Assembly: GCA_902776195.1 (NCBI GenBank) | Contig: CACYPF010000006.1 | Span: 124,001 to 188,000 of the forward strand | Reading direction: 5' to 3' | Source of the DNA: an uncultured Prevotellaceae bacterium | GTDB taxonomy: Bacteria > Bacteroidota > Bacteroidia > Bacteroidales > Bacteroidaceae | Length of the DNA stretch: 64,000 bases | Part shown: in pieces, positions 50,962 through 64,000 of the stretch | Layout of the letters: each line of letters begins with the position of its first letter | How positions within the stretch are numbered: position 1 is the first letter of the stretch | Position numbers and translations under genes: made by a program | Notes under the pieces: model-generated | Databases searched by the model: none | The model's input: only the letters and a program-made list of their open reading frames with translations | What the model was told of the DNA's origin: nothing

Positions 50962-53900
50962 TTATGCTTCAGTGTCGTCCTCACGGATGGTCTTACCCAT
51001 CACGAGGAAGGCGGTAGGTGCCGCGATGAAGATAGACGACAGCGTACCGAAGATAACACCGAGGATCATGGCGAAGGAGAAGCTGCGGATGCTGTCACCA
51101 CCGAGGATGAAGATACACAGCAACACAATCAACGTGGTCACGGAGGTGTTGATGGTACGTGCCAAGGTCTGGTTCAAAGAGGCATTGAACAGGCTCTGAC
51201 GGTCACGTTTCGCATACAGGTTGAAGTTCTCACGGACACGGTCGAAGACCACCACCTTATCATTGATAGAGTAACCTATTACGGTCAGGATAGCACCGAT
51301 GAAGGTCTGGTCAATCTCCAGTGACATGGGAACCCAGCCCCACAGTACGCTGTAGAAGCCGATGACGATCAATGCGTCGAGGGCGAGGGCAACGATAGAA
51401 CCTACAGAGTAAGCGACGTTGCGGAAGCGTAGCAGGATGTACAGGAAGATAGCGATCAAGGCGATGATGACGCTGATGATAGCACCATAGGTGATGTCCT
51501 TGGCAACAGACGGTCCTACCTTTGAAGAGCTAATGATAGAGCCTCCCTCACGGACATCAGGGTTCTTGAAGGCATCGACACTCGCCTGATTGACGAAACC
51601 TGCCTTCTTCAATGCGTTATATAGAATAGTCTCTGCCTTGTCGTCAACCTGCGGGTTGTTGGACTCGATATCCCAGTTGGTGGAGATACGGACGGTCTTG
51701 CCGTCGGTACCGAGGGCGATAACACTGGTGTTAGCCTCCTTGCCGGCATTCTCGCCAATGGTGTTGACGAAAGCACCGCCGAGGGCGAGACGTACCTGCT
51801 CAACAGGAACCTCCTTGTCGAGGGTTACTACGTAGTTACGACCACCGGTGAAGTCGATGCTCTGGCTGAGTCCGCGGACAACGAAGCTGACGCAGAACAG
51901 GATGGCTGCAACACCCCAGATGGTGAATGACTTCTTATACATACCCATGAAGTTGAACTTGGTGTTCTGCATCATGTTGCGGCTATAGGCGGTAGAGAAG
52001 GTGAGGTTCTGCCACTTGTCTTTCTTCATCTTGGCATCGTAGACCAGACGGGTCATGAAGACAGCGGTGAAGAACGATACGCAGATACCAATCATCAATG
52101 TCGTTGCGAAACCACGGATAGGACCTGTTCCGAAGACGTAAAGGATGATACCCGTAATCAATGACGTGAAGTTGGAGTCGAAGATAGCACTGAACGCATT
52201 CGAGTAACCGAGGTTCAGAGACTCTTTCACACTATGACCCTTGCGCAGTTCTTCCTTTGTACGCTCGTAGATGAGCACGTTAGCATCCACTGCAGTACCC
52301 AGTGTCAGTACGATACCGGCAATACCGGGCATCGTCAGTGCCGCCTGGAACGAGGTGAGGATACCGAGGGTGAAGAACAGGTTGAACAGCAGGGCGCAGT
52401 TGGCGAGCATACCGGGGATGAAGCCGTACAGCATCACCATGTAAATCATCAGCAGCACGAAAGCTACGACGAATGAGATGATACCCTGTTTGATAGACTG
52501 GGCACCGAGTGACGGTCCAACGACTTCCTCCTGTACGATGCGGGTAGGTGCCGGCATTTTACCAGAGTTCAGCGTGTTGGCAAGGTCTTTCGTGTCCTCA
52601 ATTGTGAAGTTACCCGTGATGGAGGAGTTACCACCGTCAATCTGGGTGAGGATACGGGGGGCGCTATAGACAACGTCGTCGAGGACGATGGCAACACCAC
52701 GTCCGATATTCTGCTTGGTGATCTGTGACCAGCGGCGGGCACCGTCAGAGTTCATCTGCATGGATACAGAGGGGTGACCCATCTGGTCGAACTCGTCCTT
52801 GGCACCTGTGATGACATCACCCTCCAGCGGAGCACGTCCGTTGGGCTCGGTGATCTTCAGGGCATACAGTGCAAAAATCTCACCCTTGGTGTTCTCACCG
52901 AAGTCCTCTGCCTTGGCACCCCAGCGGAGCTTACACTCAGCAGGAAGTACCTGGCGGGCAATATCGCTGTAGATGACCTTGTTGACATCAGCGGTATCAC
53001 GGGCATTGGCATAGCCGACGATGGCGAGTCCTTGTGGAACGGGCTGGAAGACAGCGAACAATGGGTTCTGCTTCAGTGCGGCTTCCTTTGCCTTGGCATC
53101 AATTGCCTTATCGTTTTTCTTAGCGAGCTTGGAGGCAAGGTCATTGGCAGCGACAGCTGTTGTGTCAGCGGTAGCGGCGGCAGTGTCGGTAACCTCTGCC
53201 TCACCGCCGGTGGCGGCATATTTCTGGTTCAACTGTGAGAGCAGCGGTGCGATCTCCTGTGAGTTATAGGTCTCCCAGAACTCCAGGTTGGCACTTCCCT
53301 GCAACAGCTTACGGACACGCTCAGGCTCCTTGATACCAGGCATCTCCACCATGATACGACCACTCTGTCCCTCCAACTTCTGGATGTTAGGCTGTACCAC
53401 ACCGAACTTATCGATACGGTTACGAACCACGTTGAATGAGTTGTCAACGGCAGATTGTACCTCAGCACGGAGGGCACGCTCTACCTCGGCATCGGAGCTG
53501 CTGGTGCTCACCTTACCCTTCATCTGCTGGGTGGCGAAGACAGCTGCCAGGGGGCGACCGTTGCTGTTCTGCTTCCAATACTTGATAAACAGGGAGATGA
53601 AGTCATTCTGACTGGTCTCCTCTTCTTTCTTCGCCTCTTCCATTGACTTTTTGTAGGCTGCGTCCGTCTTGTGGTCTGCCAGTACGTCGACAACGTCGGG
53701 CACTGACACCTCAAGAATCACGTTCATACCGCCTTTCAGGTCAAGACCAAGGCCGATCTCCATCTCGCGGCACTGCTTGAATGAGTAGATTCCGCAGTAC
53801 ACCTTCTCGTTCATGATAGAGTCGAGGTACTCCTGACCGGCTTCCTCACTCATGGCAGCTGCCTTGTTCTCATGGTAGCGTGTCACAAACGAGAAGGAGA

Positions 53901-53964
53901 GGTAGAAGCAGCACACGAGGATCAGAACGAGTGCGATAAACTTAACGATTCCTTTGTTTTGCAT
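50962..53964 (-). CDS. secDF: Fused protein translocase subunit SecDF
   Basis: 1000 aa, the one-piece SecDF typical of Bacteroidetes. The N-terminal signal-anchor helix (FIALVLILVCCFYLSFSF) is followed by the SecD half with GLDLKGGMNVILEV, a large periplasmic P1 region that includes an Ala/Thr/Lys-rich linker (about 235-300), and membrane segments with MPGIAGIVLTLGTAVDANVLI. The SecF half has SIDFTGGRNYVVTL, YGAIISVIIALIAIFLYI and VIGYSINDKVVVFDRVREN. It uses the proton gradient to help export. It appears monocistronic. Confidence 0.97.
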   Translation of the reverse strand: MQNKGIVKFIALVLILVCCFYLSFSFVTRYHENKAAAMSEEAGQEYLDSIMNEKVYCGIYSFKQCREMEIGLGLDLKGGMNVILEVSVPDVVDVLADHKTDAAYKKSMEEAKKEEETSQNDFISLFIKYWKQNSNGRPLAAVFATQQMKGKVSTSSSDAEVERALRAEVQSAVDNSFNVVRNRIDKFGVVQPNIQKLEGQSGRIMVEMPGIKEPERVRKLLQGSANLEFWETYNSQEIAPLLSQLNQKYAATGGEAEVTDTAAATADTTAVAANDLASKLAKKNDKAIDAKAKEAALKQNPLFAVFQPVPQGLAIVGYANARDTADVNKVIYSDIARQVLPAECKLRWGAKAEDFGENTKGEIFALYALKITEPNGRAPLEGDVITGAKDEFDQMGHPSVSMQMNSDGARRWSQITKQNIGRGVAIVLDDVVYSAPRILTQIDGGNSSITGNFTIEDTKDLANTLNSGKMPAPTRIVQEEVVGPSLGAQSIKQGIISFVVAFVLLMIYMVMLYGFIPGMLANCALLFNLFFTLGILTSFQAALTMPGIAGIVLTLGTAVDANVLIYERTKEELRKGHSVKESLNLGYSNAFSAIFDSNFTSLITGIILYVFGTGPIRGFATTLMIGICVSFFTAVFMTRLVYDAKMKKDKWQNLTFSTAYSRNMMQNTKFNFMGMYKKSFTIWGVAAILFCVSFVVRGLSQSIDFTGGRNYVVTLDKEVPVEQVRLALGGAFVNTIGENAGKEANTSVIALGTDGKTVRISTNWDIESNNPQVDDKAETILYNALKKAGFVNQASVDAFKNPDVREGGSIISSSKVGPSVAKDITYGAIISVIIALIAIFLYILLRFRNVAYSVGSIVALALDALIVIGFYSVLWGWVPMSLEIDQTFIGAILTVIGYSINDKVVVFDRVRENFNLYAKRDRQSLFNASLNQTLARTINTSVTTLIVLLCIFILGGDSIRSFSFAMILGVIFGTLSSIFIAAPTAFLVMGKTIREDDTEA

Positions 53965-54066
53965 TGTTGTTATATTATTAATTTTTTACGATTCCGCAAT
54001 TTTAGCCTGCAAATATACGTATTTTTCTTCACTTACCGAAATTTATTCAGGAAATTCGCATTTTTT

Positions 54067-55161
54067 TCAGTCTTTTCCACCTATTTTAAACCAACAGACG
54101 ATAGGATAATGGTCGCTGGCATCGATTTTTGAGTCTACATGGCACCGATAGGGTGTCAGTTCGGCAGAGCAGAATATATGGTCGATACGGAAGGGGAATC
54201 CTTTCTGGTTGTATGACAAGCCGAGTCCCTTGCCGGTGGCGACATAGCAGTCGTTCAACTCCTGGGCGATGCGGTGGCGGGTGTACGAGATGGGGTTGTC
54301 GTTGAAATCGCCACAGAGCAGGATGGGGTATTGGCGATGTTCCCGGATATAGCGGCAGACAGCCTCCACTTGCGGGGCTCGCTTATTTGCTGACTCAGAA
54401 AGGGTTACCAGCAGACGTTTAGACTCTTGACGGGCGGTGTCACCATGCATCTCACCTTTCAAGATATCCTTATAGGCAGAGCGTATCTCATTGTTGAGGT
54501 GGGTACCCTCGAAATGGTTGTTGATGACCAGCAGGGTGTCGCACCCCACCTGCAGGTACCATGCGGCACTACCGTTGTTGATGGAGCGGTAAGGGATACG
54601 TTCCTTGCGGATTATCGGGAACCGGGTATGGATGCCAACCCCGTTGAGGTAGTCGGTGTTATTGAACATCAGGGTGTCGTTATAGGGATATCTCTTTTCG
54701 TAGTGTTTGAAACAATACCGCCGCCATGTGTCATTGTCCTCCTGGATACAGACGATGTCGGCATCCTCAGCGAAGAGATAGTCACGAACGGTCTCAAATC
54801 CCTGTTCGTACTTGTTGTTGCCACTATAGCCACAGACATTGTAGCTGATGACCTTAAGAGTACTGTCGGGAACCTCCTGTGCCCGCAGGTTAAGGGGCAT
54901 ATATATAGTAATAGGTACGTAGGCGAGGGCGAAACCCAACAGGGGAATCCAGATCATGCGGAACTTGAAGATGACCCAGAATAACAGGAAGGCAAGGTTA
55001 GCGAGCAGGAAGAGAGGGAATGTCATTCCGAAGCACGATAAGACGGGATGGTCGGAAGGACTTAGACGGTCGGAATAGCCGATGAGCGTCATCACGATGA
55101 TGGTGACGATATTAGCGCCTGCCAGCATCTGGGCGGTGAATGTCTTTAACTGCTTAATCAA
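54067..55161 (-). CDS. Endonuclease/exonuclease/phosphatase family protein with N-terminal membrane helices
   Basis: 364 aa. Two to three hydrophobic helices at 15-95 (QMLAGANIVTIIVMTLIGY; FPLFLLANLAFLLFWVIF; IPLLGFALAYVPITIYMPL) are followed by an EEP domain: ISYNVCGYSGN, VCIQEDND, LLVINNHFEGTHL, LLCGDFNDNP and KIDASDHYPIVCWF with the catalytic Asp-His. Substrate unknown. It overlaps rhomboid by four bases (ATGA), a pairing usual in Bacteroidetes. Confidence 0.9.
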   Translation of the reverse strand: MIKQLKTFTAQMLAGANIVTIIVMTLIGYSDRLSPSDHPVLSCFGMTFPLFLLANLAFLLFWVIFKFRMIWIPLLGFALAYVPITIYMPLNLRAQEVPDSTLKVISYNVCGYSGNNKYEQGFETVRDYLFAEDADIVCIQEDNDTWRRYCFKHYEKRYPYNDTLMFNNTDYLNGVGIHTRFPIIRKERIPYRSINNGSAAWYLQVGCDTLLVINNHFEGTHLNNEIRSAYKDILKGEMHGDTARQESKRLLVTLSESANKRAPQVEAVCRYIREHRQYPILLCGDFNDNPISYTRHRIAQELNDCYVATGKGLGLSYNQKGFPFRIDHIFCSAELTPYRCHVDSKIDASDHYPIVCWFKIGGKD

Positions 55162-56081
55162 GACTGCTGACTTTGGTCGAATAATTTTTTCTTCTCCTCT
55201 TTCGTCAGGCTGTCATACCCACTCTTGCGAATCTTGTCGAGGATGGCGTCTATCTCTGCTTGGTTGGCACGGGGTTTCTTTGGAGGCTCCTGAGGCTCAT
55301 CGGGCTCGTCTGCCCAGCGACGGCGGTTGCTGTTAGCGCGCTGCTGACGCTCGTCGAACCGGCGCTTCATATTGTCGAAGAACTCCTGTCCGCGACTACG
55401 GCCGAAACCACTGCCGTTGCCGGGGTGATTGCGCCAATAACGAATCATGATGAAACCGAAGAGCATACCACCGAGGTGGGCGGTATGGGCTACACCGTCA
55501 CCGGGACCGCTGAGGGCGGAGAACAGTTCAATGGCGATATAACCGACTACGAGCCACTTCGCCTTGATGGGGAAGGGGAACGGGATGATGAACAACCGTT
55601 CGTTGGGAAACGTCATGCCGAAAGCAAGCAGGATGGCATAGACGGCACCAGAGGCTCCGATGGTTGTCCATAGGTTGAGGTAGTCGGCGGTCGCCATGAC
55701 AGTTCCTCCGAGATTGACATTCTCATAGGCTGCCAGTCCCTCCGCCATATAGTTGATGTACTGTGCCAACTCCTGTACCAGACCAGCACCGATGCCGCAT
55801 GAAATGTAATAAAAAAGGAACTTCTTGGGACCCCATACGCGCTCAATCACTGCACCGAACATCCAAAGGGCAAACATATTGAAAAAAATGTGGGTGAAGC
55901 CCCCATGCAGGAACATGTAGGTAATCAACTGGTAAAGGTGGAAGTCCTTTGCCATGAAAAAATGGAGTCCCAGCATTGAGGTCAGGTCGATGCCGCGTGA
56001 CTCAAATATCCAAGTGGCAATGAACGCCAGGAAATTGACGATCAGCAGATTCTTGGTTGTTGCCGGTATATTGTTCATCAT
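55158..56081 (-). CDS. Rhomboid family intramembrane serine protease
   Basis: 307 aa with six hydrophobic helices. The catalytic Ser is in TIGASGAVYAILLAFG and the catalytic His in HTAHLGGMLFGFI. The first helix is followed by FLHGGFTHIFFNMFALW with the conserved HxxxN-like elements. The last 60 residues are soluble and charged (Arg/Pro/Lys-rich, ending SLTKEEKKKLFDQSQQS). It cleaves single-pass membrane proteins. The -7-like TAATTTTG lies at about 56143-56150 on the minus strand. Confidence 0.93.
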   Translation of the reverse strand: MMNNIPATTKNLLIVNFLAFIATWIFESRGIDLTSMLGLHFFMAKDFHLYQLITYMFLHGGFTHIFFNMFALWMFGAVIERVWGPKKFLFYYISCGIGAGLVQELAQYINYMAEGLAAYENVNLGGTVMATADYLNLWTTIGASGAVYAILLAFGMTFPNERLFIIPFPFPIKAKWLVVGYIAIELFSALSGPGDGVAHTAHLGGMLFGFIMIRYWRNHPGNGSGFGRSRGQEFFDNMKRRFDERQQRANSNRRRWADEPDEPQEPPKKPRANQAEIDAILDKIRKSGYDSLTKEEKKKLFDQSQQS

Positions 56082-56258
56082 TGTTGCTACTTGCTATGAA
56101 ACTTTCTATTCTGTTCTATTACAGCGAATTTCACTATTTTGTGTGCAAAATTACGAAAAATATCTGTTTTTTGATACAAAATAAAGGGTATATGCATTTT
56201 TTTTCAAGAAAAATCTCACTTTTTTCGCATTTTTGTTTGTTTTTTTAATTCTTTCTCC

Positions 56259-56266
56259 TATATTTG
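56259..56266 (+). promoter_or_regulatory. -7 element (TATATTTG) of the HU gene
   Basis: TATATTTG, 63 bp before the start at 56330. The 56082-56329 gap is AT-rich and holds only this promoter and the opposite rhomboid promoter. Confidence 0.65.
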
Positions 56267-56329
56267 CAGAGAATTCGAGTACGAAATCGACTTAAACTAT
56301 TAATATTTAATTTTTAAACAACAACAATT

Positions 56330-56605
56330 ATGAACAAGACAGAATTAATTGAGAAGATCGCAGCCTCTGCAAACCTGACTAAGGCTGACTCTAAGAAAGC
56401 ATTAGATGCTACTATCGATGCTATTATCGAAGCTCTGACAAAGGGTGACAAGGTTCAGCTTGTAGGTTTCGGCACATTCGCAGTTTCTGAGAAGCCTGCT
56501 CGTGAGGGTATCAATCCTGCTACCAAGCAGAAAATCAAGATTGCTGCTAAGAAGGTGGCTAAGTTCAAGGCTGGCGCAGAGCTTGCAAAGGTTGTGAATA
56601 AATAA
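56330..56605 (+). CDS. hup: HU-family DNA-binding protein
   Basis: 91 aa, the family size. Helical N-terminus NKTELIEKIAASANLTKADSKKALDATIDAI, then VQLVGFGTFAVSEKPAREGINPATKQKIKI with the Pro-containing beta arm and KKVAKFKAGAEL. It bends and compacts DNA. Codon use is strongly Lys/Ala-biased, as expected for a highly expressed gene. Short monocistronic unit with its own promoter and terminator. Confidence 0.97.
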   Translation: MNKTELIEKIAASANLTKADSKKALDATIDAIIEALTKGDKVQLVGFGTFAVSEKPAREGINPATKQKIKIAAKKVAKFKAGAELAKVVNK

Positions 56606-56620
56606 TTTTTGTCAAGAAAA

Positions 56621-56660
56621 ATGAAAGAGGCTTCCGTAAAAGGAAGCCTCTTTCATTTTT
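56621..56660 (+). terminator. Terminator after the HU gene
   Basis: ATGAAAGAGGCTTCC (56621-56635) pairs exactly with GGAAGCCTCTTTCAT (56642-56656), followed by TTTTT. It also faces the convergent SDR gene. Confidence 0.92.
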
Positions 56661-56683
56661 AGGTGGGTCAACCTTAGTTATAT

Positions 56684-57481
56684 TTATTTGGGTTGTTTTC
56701 CAATATAAGCGAGAATGCCACCGTCAACATATAGGATATGTCCGTTAACTGCATCAGAAGCCTTGGAGGCAAGGAAGACTGCGGGACCAGCCAGTTCGTC
56801 AGGGTCGAGCCAGCGACCGGCGGGAGTCTTGGCACAGATAAAGGAGTCAAATGGATGACGGCTGCCGTCTGGCTGACGCTCACGGAGGGGAGCGGTCTGC
56901 GGGGTAGCGATATAGCCAGGACCGATGGCATTGCACTGAATGTTATACCCTCCATACTCTGAGCAGATGTTGCGGGTGAGCATCTTCAGACCACCCTTGG
57001 CGGCAGCATAGGCACTGACTGTCTCACGTCCTAACTCAGACATCATCGAGCAGATATTGATGATCTTACCCTCACGGCGCTCCATCATCTCGGGGATGAC
57101 GGCTTTTGTCATGATGAACGGTCCTACAAGGTCGATATCAATAACTTGTTGGAACTCCTCGCGTTTCATCTCGTGCATGGGGATGCGCTTGATGATACCG
57201 GCATTGTTGACGAGGATGTCAATCTTACCTAACTCACGACGGATGTCAGCCACCATTTTGTTGACTTCCTCCTCGTTGGTGACATCACAGATATAGCCGT
57301 GTGCCTCGATACCCTTTGCCTTGTATTCCGCAAGTGCTTTATCCATATGCTCTTGTCCACGGCAGTTAAAGGCGATCTTTGCACCGGCGTTAGCCAGTGC
57401 CTCAGCGATAGAGAAGCCGATGCCATAGGCGGCACCTGTGACAAGGGCGGTCTTTCCTTCTAATGAAAATAGATTTGTCAT
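56684..57481 (-). CDS. SDR oxidoreductase, gluconate 5-dehydrogenase-like
   Basis: 265 aa from the ATG at 57481. NAD(P) motif TGAAYGIGFSIAEA, NNAG (ILVNNAGIIKRIPMHEM), catalytic Ser in ICSMMSELGRETVSAYAAAKGG with YxxxK, and a family-typical end VDGGILAYIGKQPK. This ending is that of Bacteroidetes gluconate 5-dehydrogenase/KduD relatives acting on keto-gluconate or related uronate breakdown products. Here it stands alone, without kduI or pectin genes, just downstream of the starch operon, from which it is separated by an inverted repeat and its own -7 element. Confidence 0.87.
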   Translation of the reverse strand: MTNLFSLEGKTALVTGAAYGIGFSIAEALANAGAKIAFNCRGQEHMDKALAEYKAKGIEAHGYICDVTNEEEVNKMVADIRRELGKIDILVNNAGIIKRIPMHEMKREEFQQVIDIDLVGPFIMTKAVIPEMMERREGKIINICSMMSELGRETVSAYAAAKGGLKMLTRNICSEYGGYNIQCNAIGPGYIATPQTAPLRERQPDGSRHPFDSFICAKTPAGRWLDPDELAGPAVFLASKASDAVNGHILYVDGGILAYIGKQPK

Positions 57482-57518
57482 AATAGTTATATTTTTAAGT
57501 AATAATGATACTAAATGC

Positions 57519-57551
57519 AAAGGTAGCAATTTTTTTTGAACTGCTACCTTT
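57519..57551. promoter_or_regulatory. Inverted repeat overlapping the SDR promoter
   Basis: AAAGGTAGCA (57519-57528) and TGCTACCTTT (57542-57551) are perfect complements with a 13-nt spacer. Read on the minus strand, the downstream arm contains TACCTTTG, a -7 element for the SDR gene. The same repeat can act as the terminator of the starch operon (stop at 57581) and as an operator for SDR. Confidence 0.75.
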
Positions 57552-57580
57552 TTATCATACGTTTTAAGTTTGATTAATAC

Positions 57581-59446
57581 TTAAAATTCCAGAACCAGTG
57601 ATTGACGGGGTCGCAGACGGAGGTCATCGGAGAGATCGTACCAGCGTCCAGTGAGGATGTCTTTCGCCCGTTTGACATCTCCAATCACCTCGGCATAGCG
57701 TTTTATGGGCATTGTGGCTTCCTGACGGGTGCCGTTGAGGATGACGAGAGCTGTCTTTCCTTGGTATTGGCGTGCAATGACATAGATGCCCCCATAGGGG
57801 ATGAACTGTGTCTGCTTACCTTTGATAATCACGTCGTTACCCTGTCGCCAGTGCAACAGCCGACTGGTCCATCGGAACATGTCCTGCTCAGCCTTGGTAC
57901 GTCCCTCCTTCGTGAAGGCGTTGTGTTTATCACTAGGGAATCCACCAGGGAAATCTTTGCGTACGTTGCCGTCGGTAACCTCTTTGGTACCGTTCATCAG
58001 AATCTCTGTGCCATAGTAAATCTGAGGGATACGCTTGACTGTCAGTAACAACGTGAGTGCTTGTTTAAGGGCAAGGGTATCACGTCCGTTCCCCAGAAAG
58101 CGGTCGGTGTCATGATTGTCGATGAAAGCCATGACAGACGAGGGGTTGGGGTAGAGATAGTCATAGACAAACGAGTTATAGATACGGTTCAGACCGTTCC
58201 ACCATGCGTCCGTCTCTTCATTCTTCGCTTGGTTGAGCTTGTCGAAGAACGAGAAGTCCATGACGGTCTTCAGGTAACTGTTGTCCTTGGAGAGCTTACT
58301 GTCCTTCTGCCAGGCAGCAGTATAGGCAGGATCGGTTACCCATGTCTCACCAACAGTGTTGAAGTTTGGATATTCCTCGTCGAGTTCCTTCATCCACTGT
58401 GCCATGGCATCAGCATAGGCATAAGGGTAAGTGTCCATGCGGATGCCGTCGATACCCACCGTCTCTATCCACCAGATACTGTTTTGGATGAGGTAGCGCA
58501 TCAAATGCGGGTTATGCTGGTTCAGGTCGGGCATGGTAGGCACGAACCATCCTTCTGTTGTCTCTTTCAGGTCTATCTTGGAGGCATAGGGGTCCTTGAC
58601 GGGAGTCAGTTTATAACTGGTCTGCAGATACATACTCTCTTGTGCGTCCTTCAGCCATTCCGGGGTGTTCAGCCAGTCTTTCGATGGCATGTCTTTGGTC
58701 CATGGGTGCTCGAAGCCTGAGTGGTTGAAAATCATATCCATCACCACCTTCAATCCCTTAGCATGTGCCTCGTCCACCAGTCGGCGGTAGTCCTCGTTCG
58801 TTCCAAAGCGGGGATCCACCTTGTAATAATCGGTGGTGGCATAGCCATGATAGGTGGAGAACCCGTTCTCCGTATCGGGGGAGTTGTTCTCCAAGACAGG
58901 TGTCAGCCACAATGCTGTGACACCAAGCTCACAGAAATAGTCCAGGTGCTCACGGATGCCGTTCAGGTCGCCCCCATGTCGCAACGACGGCTGACTGCGG
59001 TCTTCCCGATAAGGGCGCATACCTTTGACCTGCGGGTTGTGACCGGCACCCTGCGCAAAGCGGTCTGGCATCAGCATATAGAGTACGTCGGCATTGGTGA
59101 AACCCTTTCGCTGGCTGCCTGCCATCTCTCGTTGTCTCAAAGGATAGTCTACTTTTAGCTTGTCAAATTTTAACGTTATTGTTCCCGGCTTGGCTCCCTG
59201 CAGGTTCAGATATACCAGCAGGTAGTTGGGAGAGTCCAGACGTACCACACTGTCGATGCGGACATCAGGATAGTCGGTTGTCACCTCCTTGACAGCGGCA
59301 ATCTCCTTGCCGTACACCATTAGTTGCAGTTGGGGGTTCTTCATCCCCGCAAACCAGCAGGAAGGTTCTATCTTGTCGATTTTTACTGCAGCGTTCATAC
59401 TCATTATATGCAACGTAAGAAGTCCTAATAATATTGTTCGTTTCAT
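57581..59446 (-). CDS. susA: Neopullulanase/alpha-amylase (GH13), SusA-like
   Basis: 621 aa. A signal peptide (ending SMNAAV) is followed by an E-set N-domain (about 20-115, cyclomaltodextrinase-N type) and a GH13 barrel: GVTALWLTPV, DMIFNHSG, DGIRMDTYPYA (nucleophile Asp), FNTVGETWV (acid Glu) and FIDNHDTDR (third Asp). A beta C-domain ends it. SusA-type enzymes cut pullulan, amylose and cyclodextrins in the periplasm. Last gene of the malQ-susB-pulA-susA run. Confidence 0.94.
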   Translation of the reverse strand: MKRTILLGLLTLHIMSMNAAVKIDKIEPSCWFAGMKNPQLQLMVYGKEIAAVKEVTTDYPDVRIDSVVRLDSPNYLLVYLNLQGAKPGTITLKFDKLKVDYPLRQREMAGSQRKGFTNADVLYMLMPDRFAQGAGHNPQVKGMRPYREDRSQPSLRHGGDLNGIREHLDYFCELGVTALWLTPVLENNSPDTENGFSTYHGYATTDYYKVDPRFGTNEDYRRLVDEAHAKGLKVVMDMIFNHSGFEHPWTKDMPSKDWLNTPEWLKDAQESMYLQTSYKLTPVKDPYASKIDLKETTEGWFVPTMPDLNQHNPHLMRYLIQNSIWWIETVGIDGIRMDTYPYAYADAMAQWMKELDEEYPNFNTVGETWVTDPAYTAAWQKDSKLSKDNSYLKTVMDFSFFDKLNQAKNEETDAWWNGLNRIYNSFVYDYLYPNPSSVMAFIDNHDTDRFLGNGRDTLALKQALTLLLTVKRIPQIYYGTEILMNGTKEVTDGNVRKDFPGGFPSDKHNAFTKEGRTKAEQDMFRWTSRLLHWRQGNDVIIKGKQTQFIPYGGIYVIARQYQGKTALVILNGTRQEATMPIKRYAEVIGDVKRAKDILTGRWYDLSDDLRLRPRQSLVLEF

Positions 59447-59458
59447 AGGGGTGTATTT

Positions 59459-64000
<4,542 letters not shown>

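Overview
The window looks like the chromosome of a gut or rumen member of the Prevotellaceae (Bacteroidetes). Three things support this. There are SusC/SusD-type outer-membrane pairs and a SusA/SusB-type starch locus. The TAnnTTTG -7 promoter element recurs in front of most operons. Housekeeping blocks have typical Bacteroidetes order (DUF4271-hemD-rnpA-yidD-tyrS; rhomboid next to an exo/endonuclease-phosphatase family gene; one-piece secDF). No insertion sequence, prophage, integrase-flanked island or CRISPR array was found.

Layout. 1-13.4 kb (minus strand) is a polysaccharide utilisation locus: a GH35 beta-galactosidase-like lipid-free secreted enzyme, two different SusC/SusD pairs and a truncated TIG-domain surface glycan-binding lipoprotein that runs off the left edge. 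Both susC genes carry the same 32-bp box at the same distance from the -7 element, which makes them a likely co-regulated pair. 13.5-24.7 kb is mostly housekeeping: a PheC-like lipoprotein, an O-methyltransferase, aroQ, xerD, an M16 peptidase, metK, DUF4271, hemD, rnpA, yidD and tyrS. 24.7-34.3 kb is a two-gene operon for very large secreted proteins, a BspA-type leucine-rich-repeat protein (1087 aa) and a 2089-aa mosaic protein, behind a perfect 17-bp inverted repeat. 34.5-43 kb holds tRNA-Gln, argS, RNase H, ribD, prmC, recX, comF, pyrE, a SRPBCC protein, argH and a lipoprotein. 43-43.5 kb is a repeat-rich gap ending in tRNA-Leu. 43.6-50.8 kb has a HAD hydrolase, a bile-acid/sodium-symporter-family protein, comM, an amidohydrolase, an alpha/beta-hydrolase lipoprotein and a decayed phosphatase gene. 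50.9-56.6 kb has secDF, the nuclease/phosphatase family gene, rhomboid and an HU gene. 56.7-64 kb (minus strand) is an alpha-glucan operon, malQ (partial)-susB-pulA-susA, followed by a gluconate 5-dehydrogenase-like SDR gene.

How the genes work together. The left locus would import an oligosaccharide trimmed by a GH35 enzyme. The right locus degrades starch or pullulan: periplasmic or surface GH13 enzymes, GH97 releasing glucose, and MalQ recycling maltooligosaccharides in the cytoplasm.

The most unusual feature is a pattern rather than a gene. Short tandem repeats with 7-, 8-, 9- or 10-bp periods, and a G/C-rich imperfect palindrome, occur at many places and often lie in frame inside conserved genes (GH35, O-methyltransferase start, xerD tail, argS, ribD, prmC, the lipoprotein signal peptide, the symporter, comM). 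The 7-bp arrays would shift the reading frame if they gained or lost a unit, so they are candidate phase-variation or protein-diversifying elements.
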